A stretch of 64,000 bases of DNA, from assembly GCF_012689525.1 (NCBI RefSeq), contig NZ_CP051515.1:806001-870000 (forward strand), given 5' to 3'. A program made the translations under genes and the position numbers. How positions within the stretch are numbered: the stretch's first letter is position 1; each line of letters begins with the position of its first letter. Origin of the DNA: Paraburkholderia aromaticivorans (GTDB lineage Bacteria; Pseudomonadota; Gammaproteobacteria; Burkholderiales; Burkholderiaceae). The notes beneath the pieces are model-generated. The model was given only the letters and a program-made list of their open reading frames with translations, had not been told where the DNA came from and did no database searches. Positions 43,503 to 51,645 of the stretch are shown here, one piece after another.

Positions 43503-46121
43503 ATGTCCAGATATCGTATTGATCTCGTTGTGTTTTTGGCAGGTCTGGCCGCTGTGTGCTGGATCGCCGCCGGCTACCTCGGTTCGAACCCGCTGGCACT
43601 GGCCGTCACCTTATTGATCGGCGTGTGCTATCTGGCGGGCTCGCTCGAATTGCACCGCTACAACCAGGCCACGGCCACGTTGACGCACGCCGTCGCGGAA
43701 ATGTCCGGGCCGCCGCCGAGCCTTGGTACGTGGCTCGAGCCCTTGCATCCGAGCCTGCGCAACGCAGCGCGCCTGCGCGTCGAGGGCGAGCGGGTGGCCT
43801 TGCCGGGTCCGGCACTGACGCCTTACCTGGTCGGCTTGCTGGTGCTGCTGGGCATGCTCGGCACGCTGCTCGGCATGGTGGTGACCTTGCGCGGCACCGG
43901 CATGGCGCTGGAAAGCGCAACCGACCTGCAGGCGATCCGCGCTTCGCTCGCCGCGCCGGTCAAGGGTTTGGGCTTTGCGTTCGGCACCTCGATCGCGGGC
44001 GTGGCGACCTCCGCGATGCTGGGGCTGCTGTCCGCGCTGTGCCGGCGCGAGCGCCTGCAAGCCGCGCAGATGCTCGACGTGAAGATCGCGACGACCCTGC
44101 GCATCTACTCGCAGAGTCATCAGCGTGAAGAGGCCTTCAGGCTCCTGCAGCGTCAGTCCGAGGTGATGCCCACGCTGGTCGACCGGCTGCAGACGATGAT
44201 GTCGGCCATCGAGCACCAGAGCCTCGCCTTGAACGAGCGGCAGATCGCCAGCCAGGAGGCCTTCCACGGCAGGGCCGAGGCCGCTTATACGCGCCTCGCG
44301 AATTCGGTCGAGCAGTCGTTGAAGGAGAGCGTGGCGGACAGCACGCGCGCCGCCGGCGCGGCGCTGCAGCCGGTCATGGAAGCCACGATGGCCGGCCTCG
44401 CGCGCGAGACGACGGCGATGCACGCCACCGTCACGCACGCTGTGCAGCGGCAACTGGACGGCCTGTCGAGCGGCTTCGAGACGACCACCACGACCGTCGC
44501 GGATATCTGGAACAAGGCATTGGCGGGACATCAGCGTTCGAGCGAGGAACTGGCGCAGCATCTGCGCGCCTCGCTGGATCGCTTCACCGACACTTTCGAG
44601 CAACGCTCGGCGGGTCTGCTGGATGGCGTTTCCGCGCGGCTGGAAAGCACGGCGGGCAACGTCTCGCAGGCTTGGAACGAGGCGCTGTCGCGTCAGGAGA
44701 GCGTCGGCGAGAAGCTCGCGGCGAGCAACCAGCAGGCGTTGGCGGCGGCCGCCGCGACTTTCGAGCAGCACGCGGCGTCCTTGCTGAGTGGCGTGGGTCA
44801 GTCGCACGCCGACTTGCAGACCGAACTGGCTTCGAAAGATGAACAGCGGCTCGCGGTTTGGACCGAAGCGCTCGGTGCGATGGCGGCGACGTTGAGCAAG
44901 GAGTGGGAGCAGTCGGGCGCGCAGACCGCGAGCCGTCAGCAGGAAATCTGCGAGACGCTGGCACAAACCGCACGCGATATTTCAGCCCAAACGCAAGCAC
45001 ACGCCAGCAATACGATCGCGGAGATCGACAGGCTCGTCGAGGCCGCAGCCGAAGCGCCGAAAGCGGCGGCGAATCTGCAGGCCGAATTGGCCTCGCGAGA
45101 TCAGCAGCGTCTGGCGGCCTGGACCGAGACGCTCGGCGCGATGGCCGCCACGTTGAGCAAGGAATGGGCGCAGTCGGGCGCACAAACCGCGAGTCGTCAG
45201 CAGGAAATCTGCGAGACGCTGGCACAAACCGCACGCGATATTTCGGCCCAAACGCAAGCACACGCCAGCAATACGATTGCAGAAATCGACCGGCTCGTGC
45301 AGGCCGCGGCGGAAGCGCCGAAGGCCGCGGCAAATCTGCAAGCCGAACTGGCCTCACGCGATCAGCAGCGTCTGGCGGCCTGGACCGAAGCGCTCGGCGC
45401 GATGGCTAAGACCTTGAGCGACGAGTGGCAACAAGCGGGCGCACGCACCGCGAGCAGTCAGCAGGAAATCTGCGAAACGTTGGCGCAAACCGCGCGCGAC
45501 ATCTCGGCCCAGACGCAGGCCCACGCCAGCGACACGATCGCCGAGATCGGCCAACTCGTGCAAGCGGCTTCGGAAGCGCCCAAGGCCGCGGCCGAAGTCG
45601 TCGCCGAACTGCGTCAGAAGCTCTCCGAGAGCATGGTCCGCGACACCGCGATGCTGCAGGAGCGCAGCCGCTTGCTGGAAACGCTGGAAACCCTGCTGGA
45701 TGCCGTCAATCACGCGTCCACCGAGCAGCGCACGGCGGTCGACGCGCTCGTCGCCACATCGGCGGATTTGCTGGAGCGCGTGGGCACGCGCTTCACCGAC
45801 AAGATCGAAGTCGAGACCGGCAAGCTGGGCTCGGTGGCCGCGCAAGTCACCGGCAGCGCCGTCGAAGTGGCGAGTCTCGGCGAAGCGTTCGGCACCGCCG
45901 TGCAAGTGTTCGGCGAGTCGAACGACAAACTGGTGACGCACCTGCAACGTATCGAAACCGCGCTCGACAAATCCCTCGCGCGCAGCGACGAACAGCTTGC
46001 GTACTACGTGGCGCAGGCGCGGGAAGTCATCGACCTGAGCGTGATGTCGCAGAAGCAGATCGTCGAAGACCTGCAGCAGCTTGCCGGCCGGCGTGCGTCA
46101 GTGGGAGCTGAAGCGGCATGA
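43503..46121 (+). CDS. DUF802 protein: MotA/ExbB/ZorA-like channel with long helical tail
   Basis: An 872-residue membrane protein. Four hydrophobic segments lie at about residues 7-25, 31-50, 107-130 and 155-178. The last two have the proton-channel pattern of MotA/TolQ/ExbB proteins: LLVLLGMLGTLLGMVVTLRG, then GLGFAFGTSIAGVATSAMLG after a short helix. Residues 190-872 are a helical, probably coiled-coil cytoplasmic tail, with three near-identical 87-residue repeats at 441-701 (WTEALGAMAATLSKEW, ICETLAQTARDISAQTQAHA). This design matches ZorA, whose tail is also long. The ATG is chosen over a frame extension that would overlap DUF3348. It overlaps the OmpA gene by four bases. It is probably a motor stator subunit; what it drives is unknown. 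Confidence 0.93.
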   Translation: MSRYRIDLVVFLAGLAAVCWIAAGYLGSNPLALAVTLLIGVCYLAGSLELHRYNQATATLTHAVAEMSGPPPSLGTWLEPLHPSLRNAARLRVEGERVALPGPALTPYLVGLLVLLGMLGTLLGMVVTLRGTGMALESATDLQAIRASLAAPVKGLGFAFGTSIAGVATSAMLGLLSALCRRERLQAAQMLDVKIATTLRIYSQSHQREEAFRLLQRQSEVMPTLVDRLQTMMSAIEHQSLALNERQIASQEAFHGRAEAAYTRLANSVEQSLKESVADSTRAAGAALQPVMEATMAGLARETTAMHATVTHAVQRQLDGLSSGFETTTTTVADIWNKALAGHQRSSEELAQHLRASLDRFTDTFEQRSAGLLDGVSARLESTAGNVSQAWNEALSRQESVGEKLAASNQQALAAAAATFEQHAASLLSGVGQSHADLQTELASKDEQRLAVWTEALGAMAATLSKEWEQSGAQTASRQQEICETLAQTARDISAQTQAHASNTIAEIDRLVEAAAEAPKAAANLQAELASRDQQRLAAWTETLGAMAATLSKEWAQSGAQTASRQQEICETLAQTARDISAQTQAHASNTIAEIDRLVQAAAEAPKAAANLQAELASRDQQRLAAWTEALGAMAKTLSDEWQQAGARTASSQQEICETLAQTARDISAQTQAHASDTIAEIGQLVQAASEAPKAAAEVVAELRQKLSESMVRDTAMLQERSRLLETLETLLDAVNHASTEQRTAVDALVATSADLLERVGTRFTDKIEVETGKLGSVAAQVTGSAVEVASLGEAFGTAVQVFGESNDKLVTHLQRIETALDKSLARSDEQLAYYVAQAREVIDLSVMSQKQIVEDLQQLAGRRASVGAEAA
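44823..45605 (+). repeat. Three tandem 261-bp repeats in the DUF802 tail
   Basis: Units begin at 44823, 45084 and 45345, exactly 261 bases (87 codons) apart, and end at 45605. The DNA is nearly identical over long stretches, for example around the gagacgctggcacaaaccgc word in each copy. Units two and three share more synonymous bases with one another early on (cagcagcgtctggcggcctgg). Confidence 0.93.
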
Positions 46122-46765
46122 GCGAGGACATCGACGGCGGCGTGGAGCAGATCGCGCCGATCTGGCCGGTTTTCGGCGACCTGATGTCGGTGCTGCTGGG
46201 CGCCTTCGTGCTGATCCTCGTGGGCGTGATCGGCGTGCAACTGGAACTGTCGAGCAAGCTGGAGCAGGAGGTCAAGCAGCGTCAACTGGAAACGCAGCGC
46301 CGCAAGACGCTTGAGCAGGCGCTGGCGGGCCCGCTCGCGGCGGGGCGCGTGACGCTCGTGAATGGGCGCATCGGCATCAGCGGCAATGTGCTGTTTGCGC
46401 TGAACTCCGATCAGTTGCAGCCGCAAGGCCGGGATTTGCTGAAGAGTCTGGCCGGGCCGCTGTCCGCGTATCTCGGCGCCAATGACGAAATCCTGATGGT
46501 GAGCGGCTTTACCGACGACCAGCGTTTGCGCGAAGGCAATCGCCGTTTCGCCGACAACTGGGAATTGTCGGCGCAGCGCGCGTTGACGGTGACGCGCGCG
46601 CTGATCGACGACGGCGTGCCCGCACCGTCGCTGTTTGCGGCGGCGTTCGGCTCCGGGCAACCTGTGAGTTCGAATACGGACGAGCAGGGACGCGCCAAAA
46701 ACCGTCGCGTGGAAATAGCGCCGGTCCCGCGGCCGTCGACCTCGACGGTGAAGCCTCGTGAGTAA
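46118..46765 (+). CDS. MotB/ZorB-like OmpA-domain protein
   Basis: A 215-residue single-pass inner-membrane protein. The cytoplasmic start is short, then a helix at about residues 22-40 begins PVFGDLMSVLLGAFVLIL. Asp21 sits where MotB and ZorB have the proton-carrying aspartate. A periplasmic coiled coil (QLELSSKLEQEVKQRQLETQ) links to an OmpA domain (about 90-205) with VSGFTDDQR, NWELSAQRALTVTRAL and GRAKNRRVEI, the peptidoglycan-binding signature. The start overlaps the DUF802 stop (ATGA) and the stop overlaps the next start by eight bases. It should anchor the DUF802 channel to the cell wall. Confidence 0.94.
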   Translation: MSEDIDGGVEQIAPIWPVFGDLMSVLLGAFVLILVGVIGVQLELSSKLEQEVKQRQLETQRRKTLEQALAGPLAAGRVTLVNGRIGISGNVLFALNSDQLQPQGRDLLKSLAGPLSAYLGANDEILMVSGFTDDQRLREGNRRFADNWELSAQRALTVTRALIDDGVPAPSLFAAAFGSGQPVSSNTDEQGRAKNRRVEIAPVPRPSTSTVKPRE

Positions 46766-47408
46766 CGGCGGCGATAGCGATCAGACAGGCGTAGCCCGTG
46801 CAACGCTCGACGCGTGGCGCGAGCGCGGCGCCGATCGGCTGGATCCTGTCCGCTTCCATTTCATCGACGCGCTCGAACGACGCGCGGCCGGCCACAGCGG
46901 CGAAGCGCGGCGGATTCTGGACGAAAGGCTATCCGGTCTGCTGGACGCCTACGCCGGGCATATCGAACGCGCGGCCTCTTCGGCTGACGACGCCGGTGTC
47001 CAAGCCACCGACGAGTCCGCGCATGCGACGCTGAAGAGCCTCGTCGACTACATCGCGAGTCAAAATCATGTGCCCGTGGCGATCGGTTTGCCGCGCGCCG
47101 CTTCCTATCCCGAACTGCCCGCGCTCGATTACTTCAGGGAAGTCTGGTCGAAGGTCCGCACGGAGAAACAGATGCGGCAGTCGCTGGAACAAGTGCCGGG
47201 AAATGCCGGCCCGCTTAACTCGAGCAGCCTCGTGCACCGGGCGCTCTCGCTCATGCGCGAAGTTTCGCCGGGCTACCTCAAGCAGTTTCTGTCCTACGTC
47301 GATGCCTTGTCGTGGATGGAGCAGATCAACGGCGGCGCCGCGCCCGTCGGTAAAGACGCACCTCGCGCCGGCAGCACCGGCAAGAGCGCTCGCGGCAAGG
47401 CACGCTAG
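46758..47408 (+). CDS. DUF2894 protein, last gene of the motor operon
   Basis: A 216-residue predicted soluble protein of DUF2894. The N-terminal part has LDAWRERGADRLDPVRFHFI followed by DALERRAAGHSGEARRIL, a helical region. The C-terminal part, SSLVHRALSLMREVSPGYLK, is also family-typical. The start is GTG, overlapping the OmpA stop by eight bases, so it is translated with the motor. No nuclease, helicase or other effector motif is visible. The basic end (GSTGKSARGKAR) may bind nucleic acid or membrane, but this is a guess. A terminator follows nine bases after the stop. Confidence 0.92.
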   Translation: MSNGGDSDQTGVARATLDAWRERGADRLDPVRFHFIDALERRAAGHSGEARRILDERLSGLLDAYAGHIERAASSADDAGVQATDESAHATLKSLVDYIASQNHVPVAIGLPRAASYPELPALDYFREVWSKVRTEKQMRQSLEQVPGNAGPLNSSSLVHRALSLMREVSPGYLKQFLSYVDALSWMEQINGGAAPVGKDAPRAGSTGKSARGKAR

Positions 47409-47416
47409 TGCGATAG

Positions 47417-47442
47417 GCGCCGGAACGTTCCCGGCGCTTTTT
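47417..47442 (+). terminator. Rho-independent terminator after the motor operon
   Basis: Stem gcgccgg (47417-47423) with ccggcgc (47431-47437), a seven-base loop and T-run at 47438-47442. Confidence 0.9.
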
Positions 47443-47461
47443 CCTTCATGGCTGACGGCGC

Positions 47462-47755
47462 TCAGTCGAAATCGAATACGTCGAAAAGCGAGCGCTTTTT
47501 CTTCTGCGTCTGATAGCCCGATCGATGGTCGTCGTAACCACGGCGGCTATCGTACGAATGATCCCGCTCCCGATGGCTCTCGCGGCTCGCGCGTGGGGCG
47601 GCGGACGTGTCGGGACTCGCCGCGTCCTGCGCGATCAGCTTGTCGAGTTCGCCGCGATCGAGCCACACGCCCCGGCAGTCGGGGCAGTAATCGACTTCGA
47701 TCGAGCGGCGCTCGGTCATCAGCAGGTCGGTGGTCTTGCAAACAGGGCATTTCAT
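47462..47755 (-). CDS. Zinc-ribbon protein (zf-TFIIB type)
   Basis: A 97-residue protein whose first 40 residues are a TFIIB-like zinc ribbon: MKCPVCKTTDLL, then VDYCPDCRGVWLDRGELDKL, giving CxxC-CxxC ligands and the DxGELD helix typical of this family. The rest is a low-complexity tail (ESHRERDHSYDSRRGYDDHR) ending in a basic and aromatic cap (KKKRSLFDVFDFD). AGGAG lies eight bases upstream of the ATG. The family is widespread, and its function is not established. It is probably transcribed on its own. Confidence 0.9.
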   Translation of the reverse strand: MKCPVCKTTDLLMTERRSIEVDYCPDCRGVWLDRGELDKLIAQDAASPDTSAAPRASRESHRERDHSYDSRRGYDDHRSGYQTQKKKRSLFDVFDFD

Positions 47756-47846
47756 GGTGTCGCTCCTCAAGGGTAGAAAGACATCGAATGCTGGACCGGG
47801 CGAATTCAAACTGCCCGATCCGGGAAAAACCATCACACGCTATCGA

Positions 47847-48599
47847 TCACTGCCCGGTGCTCAGCACGCGCTTCGATTTAGCGCGACGCACCAGCATGTT
47901 CATCGCCTCCACGAACGCGGAGAACGCCATCGCCACGTAGATGTAGGCCTTCGGCACGTGCGAACCGAAACCTTCTGCAATCAGCGTCATACCGATCACG
48001 AGCAGAAAACTGAGCGCGAGCGTGACGATGGTCGGATTGCGATCGATAAAGCGTGACAGCGGGCGGGCGGCGAACAGCATTGTCAGCACCGCGCTGATCA
48101 CCGCGACGAACATGATCGGCATGTGTTCGGTCATGCCGACCGCCGTGATGATGCTGTCGACCGAGAAGACGATATCGAGCACCAGGATCTGGCCGATCGC
48201 GGCCGCCACGGTCAACTGGACGGTGCTGCCCGCCTTGTTGCGTTCTTCTTCGGCATGCATCACGTGATGGTGAATCTCACACGTCGCCTTCCAGACGAGG
48301 AACAGGCCGCCGCCGAGCAGGATCAGATCGCGCCACGAAAACGCGTGGCCGAACAGCGTGATGGCCGGCGCGGTCAACTGCGCGATCCACGCGACGGTGC
48401 CGAGCAGGCCGAGCCGCATGACCAGCGCGAGCATGATGCCGATGCGCTGCGTGCGCGCGCGTTGCGCTTCTGGCAGCTTGTTGCTGAGGATCGAGATGAA
48501 GATCAGGTTGTCGATGCCGAGCACGATTTCCATCACGACCAGCGTGAGGAGCGCGGCCCATGCGGCGGGGTCGGCAGCGAGTGTGAGCAGAGTGTCCAT
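47847..48599 (-). CDS. TerC-family integral membrane protein
   Basis: A 250-residue protein with about seven membrane helices. Family motifs are [16 protein letters not shown] near residue 28, with the conserved Asp, and [18 protein letters not shown] near 124. TerC-type proteins are linked to metal (manganese) export, often loading secreted or membrane proteins, and to tellurite resistance. I see no yybP-ykoY riboswitch upstream, although the region is short. The ATG has AAACGG-like bases but no perfect ribosome site. The neighbours do not clarify its role. Confidence 0.93.
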   Translation of the reverse strand: MDTLLTLAADPAAWAALLTLVVMEIVLGIDNLIFISILSNKLPEAQRARTQRIGIMLALVMRLGLLGTVAWIAQLTAPAITLFGHAFSWRDLILLGGGLFLVWKATCEIHHHVMHAEEERNKAGSTVQLTVAAAIGQILVLDIVFSVDSIITAVGMTEHMPIMFVAVISAVLTMLFAARPLSRFIDRNPTIVTLALSFLLVIGMTLIAEGFGSHVPKAYIYVAMAFSAFVEAMNMLVRRAKSKRVLSTGQ

Positions 48600-48719
48600 G
48601 GTGTCCGTAAGCGAATAAATGCGGGTGACGTCGGATTAGCGTCATGATCGCCATCTTCTGGCTTCGGATAAATCAGTGATACTCTGAGCGACGTATCGTT
48701 TTTTTCGAAGTGTCACGCC

Positions 48720-49598
48720 ATGCTCAATTACCGTCATCTGTACTATTTCTGGATCGTCGTGAAAGAAGGCGGCTTTGCGCGCGCGGCCGAACGGCTGGAC
48801 ATGGCAGTTCAGACCATCAGCGCGCAGGTGCGGGAGCTGGAGAAATCGATCGGGCGCCAATTGCTGAAACCGGCGGGGCGCGGTGTCACGATGACCGAAG
48901 CCGGCGAGACGGCGTTCAATCGCGCGGAGCAGATTTTTCAGCTCGGCGAGGCGCTCCTCGACGAGATGCGCGAGGCTGGCGGGGAAGGCGTGGCGCGGCT
49001 CGCCGTCGGTCTTTCCGACGGCATTTCAAAGCTCGCGGCGCACGCGCTGCTGGCGCCGGTGCTTGGCACGCCCTCGCTCAGGCTTTTATGTCACGAGGGC
49101 GAGCACGCGGAGCTGATGTCGGAACTCGCGCTGCATCGGCTCGATCTGGTGCTCGCTTGCCAGCCGGCGCCGCACAATGCCGATCTGCGCGTGCTGAGCC
49201 AGCGCCTGGCCGGCTCGCCGGTCGACTGGTACGGCCCGACCGAGATCATCCGCAAATCCGCGCGCGCGGGCTTTCCGCAATGCCTGGCGGAGGTGCCCGT
49301 GCTTCTGCCGACCCGGCACGCCGCTCTGCGCGCGCGGCTCGACCGTTGGTTCGACGCGCAGGGCATCCGGCCGCGCATCGTCGGCGAATTCGAGGACAGC
49401 GCGCTGATGGCGGTATTCGCCGCGCGCGGCCTCGGCGTGTTTCCGCTCGCGGAACTCGGCGCGGAAGATCTGTCGCTGCTGCGGGGCCTGCGCTGGCTCG
49501 GCCGCGCGGACGGCGTGATCGAGGAGATTCACGCCATCCGCTCGCGTCGCGGGCAACATCACGGGCTCGCTTCTCAGGTGGTGGCCGGCGCGCGCTGA
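48720..49598 (+). CDS. NhaR-like LysR-family regulator
   Basis: A 292-residue LysR regulator with the NhaR-type start MLNYRHLYYFWIVVKEGGFA. The HTH runs to about residue 60 (LDMAVQTISAQVRELEKSIG), then GRGVTMTEAGETAFN. The effector domain has LAVGLSDGISKLAAHALLAP. NhaR responds to Na+ and Li+ in Escherichia coli and switches on the NhaA antiporter. No nhaA gene is nearby, so the ion-response role is only suggested. The gene is divergent from terC across 120 bases. Its last 25 bases overlap the convergent TerB-like gene. Confidence 0.92.
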   Translation: MLNYRHLYYFWIVVKEGGFARAAERLDMAVQTISAQVRELEKSIGRQLLKPAGRGVTMTEAGETAFNRAEQIFQLGEALLDEMREAGGEGVARLAVGLSDGISKLAAHALLAPVLGTPSLRLLCHEGEHAELMSELALHRLDLVLACQPAPHNADLRVLSQRLAGSPVDWYGPTEIIRKSARAGFPQCLAEVPVLLPTRHAALRARLDRWFDAQGIRPRIVGEFEDSALMAVFAARGLGVFPLAELGAEDLSLLRGLRWLGRADGVIEEIHAIRSRRGQHHGLASQVVAGAR

Positions 49599-50035
49599 TA
49601 ACCGCGCATGACGCGCGACGGAAGCCCGTGACGGTTGACGGCCGGCGTCAGGTCGGGTCCCCACGCGTTCAGCACGGCGGCGAGCAGGGCGATTTCGCCG
49701 TCCGCCAGATAGTCGTCCGCGACCGCCACGGCGACACACAGGCGAATGACCTTGCGGCGCAACACGGGATCGTCGATCTCGTCGATCAAGATCGTGAGCA
49801 TGGCCGGATCGAGGCGGCCCACCGGCGGCGCGAACGACAGATGCGCGACCGAGTGGTCCTCGCACAGCGTCTGCACGATCTGCTCGAATTGCGCAGGCGC
49901 GAGACCGAGTTCGCCGGCGATATTCAATCTCTGAAGCACGCGCTCTTCCGAACTGCACACGTGGCCGTCCGAAATGAGGGCCAGCGCGACGATGCGTGCT
50001 GCGGCTTGCGGGCTGTTACGCGGATAGGTTCGCAT
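49574..50035 (-). CDS. TerB-like helical protein
   Basis: A 153-residue protein resembling the TerB/DjlA N-terminal fold, an all-helical domain with pseudo-twofold symmetry. The first half (AAARIVALALISDGHVCSSE) and the second half (IRLCVAVAVADDYLADGEIA, followed by LLAAVLNAWG) both show the domain's helix-acidic turn-helix pattern. The TerB domain may bind divalent metal, and its function is unsettled. It is convergent with the NhaR-like gene and overlaps it by 25 bases at the 3' ends. No other ter gene besides terC is close. Confidence 0.82.
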   Translation of the reverse strand: MRTYPRNSPQAAARIVALALISDGHVCSSEERVLQRLNIAGELGLAPAQFEQIVQTLCEDHSVAHLSFAPPVGRLDPAMLTILIDEIDDPVLRRKVIRLCVAVAVADDYLADGEIALLAAVLNAWGPDLTPAVNRHGLPSRVMRGYQRAPATT

Positions 50036-50365
50036 GATTTTTTCCTTACGTGGACGATGTCCGTAGTGAAGATGAACTCCAGTCTGCGGTAGGTTCAGGA
50101 TCGGATAAACCTGCTAATTGCGGAGCGAAGGTTCGGAAAAGACGAAGCTTGGCGGAATGATCCGTGCGAGCGTGTTTGTTGCCTGCATGTCTGTCACCGC
50201 ACGTCCCAAGTCCACTCCCGACGTTTGCAGTGTTTGACTACATCGTGACGGCTTTCTATGTTGAAAGCTGCTCATAACGTCGGCCCGAGCGGATGCGCGA
50301 AGTTTCTTTCTCCTTTCCTCCGACAAATCACGGCCTCTCCAGCCTACAACTCCATTGCGCGCGTC
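50036..50365. other. Divergent intergenic region before the hydrolase-LuxR gene
   Basis: 330 bases between the TerB-like gene and the hydrolase-LuxR gene. An in-frame ATG at 50258 would extend the hydrolase by 36 residues, but the added sequence shows no family similarity. I see no strong promoter, repeat or hairpin. Confidence 0.35.
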
Positions 50366-51451
50366 ATGTCCGCTAGTCCGCCCAGTCTCCGGCAGCAGAT
50401 ACGTTTCTGTACCAGCAGCGACGACGTGCGCATTGCCTATGCGAGTTCGGGCAGCGGTCCGGTGATCGTCAAGGCCGCAAACTGGCTGAGCCATCTCGAA
50501 CTCGATCTCAAGAGTCCTGTGTGGAGTCATCTGGTCGAGGAACTGAGCCGCAAGCACACGCTCGTGCGTTACGACCAGCGCGGCTGCGGGCTGTCTGATC
50601 GCGACGTCGCGGATATTTCGTTCGAAGCCTGGCTGCATGACCTCGAGGCCGTGATCGACGCGAGCGGCGTCGAACGCTTCACATTGCTCGGCATCTCGCA
50701 GGGCGCGTCGATTTCCATCGCTTACGCGGTTGCGCATCCGGAGCGCGTGAAGCGGTTGGTACTCTACGGCGGCTATGCGCGCGGCAAGCTCAAGCGGCAC
50801 GGCGGCGACGCGATGCGCGACGAGGCCGAAACGCTCGTCAAGCTCGCCGAACTCGGCTGGGGTCAGCAGAACCCGGCCTTCCGGCAATTCTTCACGACGC
50901 AGTTCATCCCCGGCGGCACGCCCGAGCAGCACCGCTGGTTCAACGAACTCGAACGCATGACCACCACGCCGCGCAACGCCGCGCGAATCATGCGGGTCTT
51001 CAACGAGATCGATGTCGTCGATCTGCTCGAACAGGTCACGTGCCCGACGCTCGTGTTGCACGCAAGCGGCGATGCCCGCGTGCCCTTCGAAGAAAGCCGC
51101 CTGCTAGCGGGGCAGATTCCGGATGCGCGTTTTGTGCCGCTCGAAAGCGAGAATCATATGCTGCTCGATACGGAGCCCGCATGGCTGCGCTGGCGCGAAG
51201 AAATCAGAAACTTTCTCTCGACCGACGTCGCCCTCGATCCCGTGTTCGCCACGCTGACGCCGCGTGAGCGCGACATCGTCGAACTGATTGCGGGTGGACG
51301 GGATAACGCGCAGATTGCCGCGCGGCTCGCGCTCAGCGAAAAGACCGTACGCAATCACATCACGAGCATCTTTGCGAAGCTCGAAGTGGAGAACCGTTCG
51401 CAGGCCATCGTGCTAGCTCGCAAGGCCGGTTTCGATTCGCCGGCGGCCTGA
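50366..51451 (+). CDS. Alpha/beta hydrolase fused to a LuxR-type HTH
   Basis: A 361-residue fusion. Residues about 10-285 form an alpha/beta hydrolase with an intact triad: nucleophile Ser111 in LLGISQGASIS, Asp near 233 (LHASGDARVPFE) and His near 260 (ESENHMLLD). Residues about 295-355 are a LuxR HTH: LTPRERDIVELIAGGRDNAQ, then LALSEKTVRNHITSIF. The layout suggests a transcription factor whose hydrolase domain senses or cleaves a ligand. I took the ATG giving MSASPPSLRQ because similarity begins just after; no clear ribosome site is visible at either candidate. No target gene is obvious nearby. Confidence 0.88.
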   Translation: MSASPPSLRQQIRFCTSSDDVRIAYASSGSGPVIVKAANWLSHLELDLKSPVWSHLVEELSRKHTLVRYDQRGCGLSDRDVADISFEAWLHDLEAVIDASGVERFTLLGISQGASISIAYAVAHPERVKRLVLYGGYARGKLKRHGGDAMRDEAETLVKLAELGWGQQNPAFRQFFTTQFIPGGTPEQHRWFNELERMTTTPRNAARIMRVFNEIDVVDLLEQVTCPTLVLHASGDARVPFEESRLLAGQIPDARFVPLESENHMLLDTEPAWLRWREEIRNFLSTDVALDPVFATLTPRERDIVELIAGGRDNAQIAARLALSEKTVRNHITSIFAKLEVENRSQAIVLARKAGFDSPAA

Positions 51452-51645
51452 CAGTATCGAGCCCGCGTGGCCATCCGGGACACAGGTCCCCCTGCATCGC
51501 ACGAATCCACGCTATTCCGGCTGCTTGCCGGGACTACCGCCTCATGCGCATTCCCACTCCGGCACGGAGAATTCGATTCAGACGGTGGCCCATGCGAAGT
51601 CTCGCCGCGCCGCTCGAATCCCCTTTTCCATCGAGGAGTAGTGCC

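Noticed and set aside
42713..47408. Calling the motor operon a complete Zorya defence system
   Set aside because: Only the ZorA- and ZorB-like parts are recognisable. No ZorC, ZorD helicase or ZorE nuclease is present, and DUF3348 and DUF2894 show no effector motif.
47847..48599. Manganese riboswitch in front of the TerC gene
   Set aside because: The 120-base gap upstream shows no structure that I could match to the yybP-ykoY class.
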